Part shown: piece by piece, positions 41,231 through 46,017 of the stretch | Numbering within the stretch: the first letter of the stretch is position 1 | Layout of the letters: each line of letters starts with the position of its first letter | Source: Chloroflexota bacterium | GTDB taxonomy: Bacteria; Chloroflexota; Anaerolineae; Aggregatilineales; Phototrophicaceae | DNA: 46,017 bases | Direction of reading: 5' to 3' | NCBI GenBank assembly: GCA_013388735.1 | Contig: JACAES010000167.1 | Location: 1-46,017, forward strand | The notes under the pieces: model-generated | Databases searched by the model: none | Seen by the model: the letters and a program-made list of their open reading frames with translations, nothing else | What the model was told of the DNA's origin: nothing | Translations under genes and position numbers: made by a program

Positions 41231-41311
41231 CGTCCCCTGAGTGCGAGGGGGCGGGGGCAAAAGCACTCTGCACCAACTTGAAATGCGCCCGCGTCGGGGA
41301 GAGTTGTCACC

Positions 41312-42163
41312 ATGCAGCAGCAGAGCTTTATGCACGAAGGTCACAGCCTGAATGTTGTAACCGCCGGTTCGCCCAAAGCGCCGCCCATCCTGATGATACA
41401 TGGGTACTGTTCATCCCATCAGGTCTGGCGGACGACGATTCCCGCTTTAGAAAAAAACTGGTACTGCGTCGCCGTTGACGTGTTAGGGCATGGGCTGAGT
41501 TCGATTGACCCCAGCGGCGACTATTCCATTCCGGCGCAAGGGCGGCGCGTCCTGGCACTGGCCGACCATCTGGGTTTCGAGCGTTTCAGTCTGATCGGCC
41601 ACAGCATGGGCGGTCAGATCGCGCTGTGTATCGCGTCCATGCTCGCGCCGCAGCGGGTCGAAAAGATTGTGGATGTGTCCGGGGTGGTGGGCGCGAGACT
41701 GACGTCGCTGGTCGAGCGCACCATTTTCGCCCCCTTGCGGATATTTTACGGCACGCCGCTGGCTTATCCTTTGGAAGTCTACCAGCGACTCTGCTCGCCG
41801 CGCTTTAAATGGGCGGCGCGCTATCAGTTCGGCTCCTGGTTCCACGATATGGACAGCCTCAATTTTGACTGGTGGCGTGTGGATCGGGAATTAGCCAACC
41901 GGCCAGGGATGCGGCATACCTGGTATCATGGCATGAAAGCCATTGAGGGCCTGAATCTGACCGACAATCTGTCCGGCATCACCGCGCCCACGCTGGTGCT
42001 TTTTGGCGCACAGGATAATGTCGTGCCGATTCAGGATGCGCATCTGGCGCATGAACACATACCGGGCAGCCAGCTATGCATCCTCGACCGGTGCGGGCAT
42101 TTCCCCATGTTCGAACAGCAGCAGCGTTACATGACGGCTGTAAGCGAGTTTCTTGGCGCGTGA
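41312..42163 (+). CDS. Alpha/beta hydrolase fold protein
   Basis: GGGGAGAG lies ahead of the ATG. The 283-residue protein shows the oxyanion region MIHGYCSSHQVWR, the nucleophile elbow GHSMGG with Ser98, FGAQDNVVP with the acidic member, and RCGHFPMFEQ with the catalytic His. All three triad members are present. A lid region (about 130-200) with Trp and Phe residues would shape the substrate pocket. Family members include esterases, haloalkane dehalogenase-like and MhpC-type C-C hydrolases. The Ser nucleophile and lack of a signal peptide suggest a cytosolic esterase-like enzyme; the substrate is not predictable. Confidence 0.9.
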   Translation: MQQQSFMHEGHSLNVVTAGSPKAPPILMIHGYCSSHQVWRTTIPALEKNWYCVAVDVLGHGLSSIDPSGDYSIPAQGRRVLALADHLGFERFSLIGHSMGGQIALCIASMLAPQRVEKIVDVSGVVGARLTSLVERTIFAPLRIFYGTPLAYPLEVYQRLCSPRFKWAARYQFGSWFHDMDSLNFDWWRVDRELANRPGMRHTWYHGMKAIEGLNLTDNLSGITAPTLVLFGAQDNVVPIQDAHLAHEHIPGSQLCILDRCGHFPMFEQQQRYMTAVSEFLGA

Positions 42164-42272
42164 GTCTGCTTTTGCCCAAAGTCGCGGGCCTGCGCGCTGC
42201 CCGGCTCTTAACAAGCAGCGGCTTTTACGGTATCATACGCGCGTTTGCTACCTTTTTGCCGGAGTCAACAGA

Positions 42273-43511
42273 ATGAATCAAGGAACGAAACGGTTAACTG
42301 TCATCCTTGGCGTTATCATGATTATCGCTATGGGCAGCAGTGTGATTATCCCGATCCTAAACCCGACCCGGAACCAAAGGCTTCAGGCGACGGAAGCCGT
42401 GCCGACCGATGTCCCCGTACCGACCTTCCCGCCGCCGCCGGATGACCTGAGCGTGATTACGTTCGATCAGGACATCGTGCATCCGTCGGGGCTGTTCAGC
42501 CTCGCACAGCCGCCCGGCTGGCTGCCGCTGGCGCCGGTCAGCAGTTCCACCACAACCACCACGCCGGAATTGAACCTGAACAACAGTGACCGCTCCAGCA
42601 TCATCCAGGCGGTGGTGCAGTCTGCCGGCAGCATCGCCTCACTCGAACAGTTGGATGATTATTATACGTCCGACATTTTACGCCAAAGCTGGTCGGCATA
42701 CAGCAGTTGGCGCGAGCTGACCCGCCGCCTGGAAGACGATAAACTGATAATTGATTTTGAACTGACCAACCGCCTCGACCAGATTTTTGTCGCTCGCCAG
42801 GAATCCTGGCTGAAGGACGGCTGGCTGTACCGGCTGCGTGTCATCACGCCGGACAACGCGCCGGACATGCTTAAGTACCTGATGGACAACCTGGAACCGA
42901 CGTTCCGGCTAAATCCGGCCCTGGCCGGTGTGCCGCTGGATTGGAAAGGTTTCTTCGACGCCGGGACGAACATGGCGATTCGTTTCCCTGCCGACTGGAC
43001 GCTGACCGATAACGCCGTCGGGCGCACGGCCAGCTTTAGCGGCGGCAGCGCCGCGCTGCGGCTCGATTCGCTGACCGGCCAGGCCGCTGCCGACGAAGCC
43101 GCCGCGCGCGCCTGGGTTGAAGCGGCTCGTCCCGGTGCGGAAATTTTGAGCGTGCAGCCGGTGACGCGCGGTGAGAACCAGGGTTATTCGGTTGCGTACC
43201 GTTTTGCCGACGCCGATGGCAACCCGCAGAGCGGCCTGGCCGTTCTGCTCAACAGTGCGGATGGCCTGTATGTCGCCAACCTGCGCTTTGCCGGCCAGGA
43301 TGTTGACCTGAACACCGAGGATGGGCGCGCGGCCCAGCCCGATCTGGGGCAGGTGATGGATACCTTCACCGTCCTGAACAATGTGGATGTGCCGCTGCCG
43401 ACGCTCACCCCCAGCCCAACGCCGCTGGCTTCGGCGACGCCCATCCCTACGGCTGAGCCGACGGCAGAAGCCACGCCGGAACCCACGCCAGAGGCGACGG
43501 AAGGGGCGTAG
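42273..43511 (+). CDS. Membrane-anchored protein with two PsbP-like domains and Thr/Pro tail
   Basis: The ATG at 42273 has GGAG eight bases upstream; the frame extends back to 42153 without one. The 412-residue protein has one N-terminal helix (LTVILGVIMIIAMGSSVIIP), so it is anchored or secreted. Two related modules seem to follow: about 60-205 with HPSGLFSLAQPPGWLPLAPV, and about 220-365 with NMAIRFPADWTLTDNAVGRT. Both openings resemble PsbP/DUF1795-type domains. The C-terminal 35 residues are a Thr/Pro/Glu-rich tail (TPSPTPLASATPIPTAEP-like), typical of surface proteins in this kind of genome. Function is unknown. It is followed by a clear hairpin. Confidence 0.75.
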   Translation: MNQGTKRLTVILGVIMIIAMGSSVIIPILNPTRNQRLQATEAVPTDVPVPTFPPPPDDLSVITFDQDIVHPSGLFSLAQPPGWLPLAPVSSSTTTTTPELNLNNSDRSSIIQAVVQSAGSIASLEQLDDYYTSDILRQSWSAYSSWRELTRRLEDDKLIIDFELTNRLDQIFVARQESWLKDGWLYRLRVITPDNAPDMLKYLMDNLEPTFRLNPALAGVPLDWKGFFDAGTNMAIRFPADWTLTDNAVGRTASFSGGSAALRLDSLTGQAAADEAAARAWVEAARPGAEILSVQPVTRGENQGYSVAYRFADADGNPQSGLAVLLNSADGLYVANLRFAGQDVDLNTEDGRAAQPDLGQVMDTFTVLNNVDVPLPTLTPSPTPLASATPIPTAEPTAEATPEPTPEATEGA

Positions 43512-43561
43512 GCTGCGCCTCGTCAGGGGTAGTTGGCACAATCTCAACCGATGCGGGATAA

Positions 43562-43585
43562 AAGGGCGCATTTTCGTGCGCCCTT
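43562..43585 (+). terminator. Strong hairpin after the PsbP-like gene
   Basis: AAGGGCGCA (43562-43570), loop TTTTCG, TGCGCCCTT (43577-43585): nine perfect base pairs 50 bases after the stop. The following AATGTTTG gives only a weak T-run, but the GC-rich stem supports termination. Confidence 0.7.
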
Positions 43586-43657
43586 AATGTTTGATATTAT
43601 ACTAATAGCCTGATATATTTTGTGAAATAATAGGCTGCCTGGGAAGCGAGGGATTGT

Positions 43658-44443
43658 ATGTCCGAGGATATGAAAGCGCGGTCGCAGGAACGTTTCGGCC
43701 CACGCGCAGAGAGTTATATCCGCAGCGCCAGCCATGCCAGCGGCGATGATCTGGAACGGTTGGTCGCGCTGGCACAGCCGACGGCTGATTGGCTGGCGCT
43801 GGACGTGGCGACCGGCGGCGGCCATACGGCGCTGAAGTTCGCCTCCCATGTGGCGCGGGTGATCGCCTCTGACCTGACGCTGCCCATGCTGGAAGCGGCG
43901 CGCGTGTTCATCCGGCAGAAAGGAATGGATAATGTGGATTTTTCCGCCGGAGATGCCGAGGCACTGCCGTTTAAAGCGGAGACATTCGATCTCGTCACCT
44001 GCCGGATCGCGCCGCATCACTTTCCAGACTGTTTCCGCTTCGTGCAGGAAGGCGCCCGCGTGCTTAAACCGGGCGGACGGCTGTTGGTGGAAGATCAACT
44101 CGCGCCGGACGACGAGCGCGTTGCGCGTTACCTGGATGCTTTCGAGCGTCTGCGCGATCCCAGCCATCATCGGGTGTATGCCGAATATGAGTGGCGCGGC
44201 CTGCTGCTGGATGCCGGCCTCGATGTGGAGCAGGTCGAGCAGTTCATCTACCCGGAGCGCAAACTGCTTCCCTGGGCGCAGGTGCAGGACTGCTCGCCGG
44301 AGGTTGTCGAGCGGCTTCAGGTGATGCTGGCCCAGGCTCCCCAGGCGGTCGCCGAATGGATGAACCCGCGCTGCGCCGGCACGCCAGACGCGACTTTCCA
44401 GCATCGTTATATTATCATCATGGGGCGAAAAGCAATGTTGTGA
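43658..44443 (+). CDS. Class I SAM-dependent methyltransferase (Methyltransf_11/UbiE-like)
   Basis: GAGGG lies before the ATG. The 261-residue protein has the SAM-binding motif I ALDVATGGGHTA (about 49-60), the acidic end of strand 2 in IASDLTLPMLEAAR, the motif II/III segment GDAEALPFKAETFDLVTCRI and VLKPGGRLLVED. These match the Methyltransf_11 type often called UbiE- or YcgJ-like. The acceptor cannot be named: no quinone biosynthesis genes are nearby. The protein lacks any membrane segment. It is followed by the tRNA gene and separated from the gene before it by the terminator-like hairpin. Confidence 0.9.
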   Translation: MSEDMKARSQERFGPRAESYIRSASHASGDDLERLVALAQPTADWLALDVATGGGHTALKFASHVARVIASDLTLPMLEAARVFIRQKGMDNVDFSAGDAEALPFKAETFDLVTCRIAPHHFPDCFRFVQEGARVLKPGGRLLVEDQLAPDDERVARYLDAFERLRDPSHHRVYAEYEWRGLLLDAGLDVEQVEQFIYPERKLLPWAQVQDCSPEVVERLQVMLAQAPQAVAEWMNPRCAGTPDATFQHRYIIIMGRKAML

Positions 44444-44491
44444 TCGTGTCCCCAGGGGGCTTTCAAGGTCGCACCCTTTCAGGTTTTGGAC

Positions 44492-44519
44492 TTGCAAATT
44501 GCATCGAACGGGATATACT
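44492..44519 (+). promoter_or_regulatory. Promoter of tRNA-Val
   Basis: TTGCAA (44492-44497) and TATACT (44514-44519) have a 16-base spacer. Transcription would start around 44526, just before the mature tRNA 5' end at 44531. Confidence 0.7.
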
Positions 44520-44530
44520 TATTCTTATAC

Positions 44531-44603
44531 GGGCAATTAGCTCAATTGGCAGAGCACTCCTTTGACGTGGGAGGGGTTATAGGTTCGAGTCCTATATTGC
44601 CCA
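44531..44603 (+). tRNA. tRNA-Val (anticodon GAC)
   Basis: Acceptor GGGCAAT pairs with ATTGCCC for seven perfect pairs. The D stem is GCTC/GAGC with a loop containing GG, and the anticodon stem CTCCT/GGGAG has one U-G pair. The anticodon loop is TTGACGT with GAC at positions 34-36, and the T arm is ATAGG TTCGAGT CCTAT. The discriminator is A, and CCA is not encoded. The anticodon reads GUC and GUU valine codons. Confidence 0.95.
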
Positions 44604-44625
44604 TAATAGAAGACATTTCTCGAAC

Positions 44626-44650
44626 AGGCGGCGTCTAAGCCGTCTTTTTT
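44626..44650 (+). terminator. Rho-independent terminator after tRNA-Val
   Basis: AGGCGGC pairs with GCCGTCT (44639-44645, one G-U pair) around a six-base loop, followed by a T-run (44645-44650). This is the standard form of a terminator and gives a single-tRNA transcription unit. Confidence 0.8.
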
Positions 44651-44788
44651 GTTTAAAGCGAAGTTCTGCCCAGGTTTCTTCGCCGGGATTATTAAGCTCA
44701 GACAGGGAAAGTTTACGAAATAAAGCCTCATCCGACTATAAAATTAAAAATATGTAAACCCGTGCTAATCGGTTTTTAAGGTAGGTGC

Positions 44789-46017
44789 ATGATGGCTACC
44801 TGGTATTTCACGCCCAATTCCATCAGTTTTCTGGTGCAGGCGGTGTTATGCGTTTCCATTATGGCATATATGGCATATCTGACACTGAGATTCTGGCAGC
44901 GCAAAACAACCGTAAACTCTACTTTGCTGCTGGTTGGGTTCTTTTTTGGGTTGACCGGATTCGCCATCTCATCCTTTCTCAACGTGTCGCTAAATCCCTT
45001 CCTGCGCCTGTATGCTGTTTCGCTGCAAATGCCTATGCTGGCGCTGGCGGTGGTGTTCCTGCTGCAATTTGCCTATTATTTCCCATCACTTTCGCCTCGG
45101 CACAGGTGGGAGTCGCGGATTACTCTGGGGCTGTCACTGGTTTATATGCTGTCAGAAAGCCTGTTTGGCGTTTACCGTCTGAACCTGCTGGCGCATCAGG
45201 AAGTACGCTGGCGTCCGGCTGTGTTGGATGCGGCGTTGGCTGCATGTTCGGCCTGGCTGTTGATAATTCTGTTCCGGCAAACTATCCGTCTGTCGAACGA
45301 ACATAAACTACGGCGCTGGTATATGGCGCTGCTGCACCCATGCGGGCGCATGGCCTATGCTGTGCGCAATTTCGGGTTGATTTTCACCTGTTTTATGGGC
45401 CTGAGCGTGGTGGAAATTGCGCTGGGCACAAAGTGGCTGCCCAAGGAAATTCGGGATGTTACGTTGTCGTTGATACCGCTGGTCGCTATTGCGGCATTCA
45501 CCCTGACGTATCTCAACGCTCTGCCGGAAACCACATCTTTTATGGTGCGGTTGATTAGTGTCACGCTGGTGACGGTTCTGGCGATTATCGGAGTGGTAGG
45601 GTGGCTCATCGCCCCGGCTTTTCTGGACAGACTATCTGCCGAGCCGCTGGCGCAGCCGCCGCGAAGCCTGCGCTTCTCGCCCAACGCGCAGGGCGGTTAT
45701 GATATTCAGCCAGTGACGGTGGCGTATCAGGCCGACCTGGGAACACCCATTAATGTTTTTCCTGAAGACACATACGAAATCGGCCTTAATTTCCCCTTTC
45801 TGTTTTACGGTCAAAGCTATGATACGCTTTTCATCAATTATAACGGCACGATCAGTATGGGCGAGCCGTTGTGGGTGCAGCAGACCTTATTCTATTATGG
45901 GTCTGTCCCCGGCATTTTATCCTTGCTGACTTATTTTGAAACCGACCCAAACAACGATGCCAGCGGCGTTTTCATCCGGCATGACCCCGATAAGCTGGTG
46001 GTTACGTGGCATCAGAT
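44789..46017 (+). CDS. Eight-helix membrane protein with nidogen-like ectodomain, cut by right edge
   Basis: An ATG at 44789 (with AAGG seven bases ahead) opens a frame without stop for 409 codons to the end of the window. Eight hydrophobic segments occur, at about residues 13-36, 43-65, 78-100, 116-134, 151-170, 193-218, 229-247 and 259-287. After the eighth helix, from about residue 290, a non-membrane region begins, with YEIGLNFPFLFYGQSYDTLF, INYNGTISMGEPLW and HDPDKLVVTWHQ. The FYG...Y...NYNG...G and later VTWHQ pattern resembles NIDO-like ectodomains. By analogy a cytosolic output domain such as a kinase or cyclase may follow, but nothing past the edge can be seen. A second frame on this strand (from 44785) reads through but has a poorer composition. 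Confidence 0.8.
   Translation, partial: MMATWYFTPNSISFLVQAVLCVSIMAYMAYLTLRFWQRKTTVNSTLLLVGFFFGLTGFAISSFLNVSLNPFLRLYAVSLQMPMLALAVVFLLQFAYYFPSLSPRHRWESRITLGLSLVYMLSESLFGVYRLNLLAHQEVRWRPAVLDAALAACSAWLLIILFRQTIRLSNEHKLRRWYMALLHPCGRMAYAVRNFGLIFTCFMGLSVVEIALGTKWLPKEIRDVTLSLIPLVAIAAFTLTYLNALPETTSFMVRLISVTLVTVLAIIGVVGWLIAPAFLDRLSAEPLAQPPRSLRFSPNAQGGYDIQPVTVAYQADLGTPINVFPEDTYEIGLNFPFLFYGQSYDTLFINYNGTISMGEPLWVQQTLFYYGSVPGILSLLTYFETDPNNDASGVFIRHDPDKLVVTWHQ

Larger units (their letters stand above)
40899..41311. other. 413-base gene-free stretch with three inverted repeats
   Basis: This region is lower in G+C than its surroundings in the first 250 bases and has no supported reading frame. It separates the leftward CNNM gene from the rightward hydrolase, so it should hold divergent promoters; ATATAAAAT near 40937 is one AT-rich candidate. 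Its inverted repeats are listed separately. Confidence 0.6.

Noticed and set aside
44603..44625. Integration (att) site at the 3' end of tRNA-Val
   Set aside because: No repeat of the tRNA 3' end and no integrase gene are present downstream within the window; a normal terminator follows.
1..46017. CRISPR array, rRNA operon or prophage
   Set aside because: No regularly spaced repeats, no rRNA-like sequence and no phage structural genes were seen.

Overview
The window is a 46 kb stretch of high-GC bacterial chromosome. The gene set and protein style suggest Chloroflexota, probably an Anaerolineae-like lineage. The hints are Pro/Thr-rich linkers of the PTP/ATP type, bacterial SH3 modules on envelope proteins, VanW, DUF6544-type and SWIM proteins, and families of GT-C membrane enzymes. 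This placement is inferred from style; no marker such as rRNA is present. Most of the window is ordinary chromosome with short operons on both strands and small intergenic gaps. The only mobile-element trace is a TnpB fragment cut by the left edge.

Layout. 1-2.8 kb: tnpB fragment, a small Cys/His protein, RidA and an MFS exporter. 3-8 kb: two overlapping GT-C type membrane enzymes converging on a PAS-GAF-PAS histidine kinase. 8-12.5 kb: tsaD, a histidine phosphatase, a 7-TM protein and a modular M23-like/SH3/glycosidase-like protein. 12.5-20.6 kb: htpG, a GT2 glycosyltransferase, a PA14-SH3 secreted protein, a YfhO-type giant membrane protein and a Uma2 nuclease-fold protein. 20.8-24.3 kb: a copper-type lipoprotein with a polytopic 4Fe-4S protein, then a TetR regulator with two operators and a DUF6544-type protein. 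24.4-29.1 kb: murJ, a lipoprotein, a 92-aa protein and VanW, with a cell-wall theme. 29.2-30.6 kb: three tandem paralogous two-TM proteins that I do not recognise. 30.6-36.4 kb: a SWIM protein, a second histidine kinase, a TIR-TM-WD40-SH3 protein with a TPR partner, and an RmlC-like epimerase. 36.4-40.9 kb: a large helical unknown protein, recO, cdd and a CNNM/CBS protein. 41-46 kb: an alpha/beta hydrolase, a Pro/Thr-tailed anchored protein, a methyltransferase, tRNA-Val(GAC) with its own promoter and terminator, and an eight-TM protein with a nidogen-like ectodomain that runs off the right edge.

Recurring jobs are envelope building and sensing: lipid II flipping, VanW, three GT-C/YfhO-type membrane proteins, GT2, and three SH3-bearing surface proteins. 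Signal input is the second theme: two orphan histidine kinases, a TetR switch, a TIR receptor-like protein and the edge gene. The best candidates for undescribed biology are the three-paralog membrane cassette (29209-30581), the predicted transmembrane TIR-WD40-SH3 receptor (32762-35251) and the open-ended 8-TM/NIDO-like gene (44789-46017).
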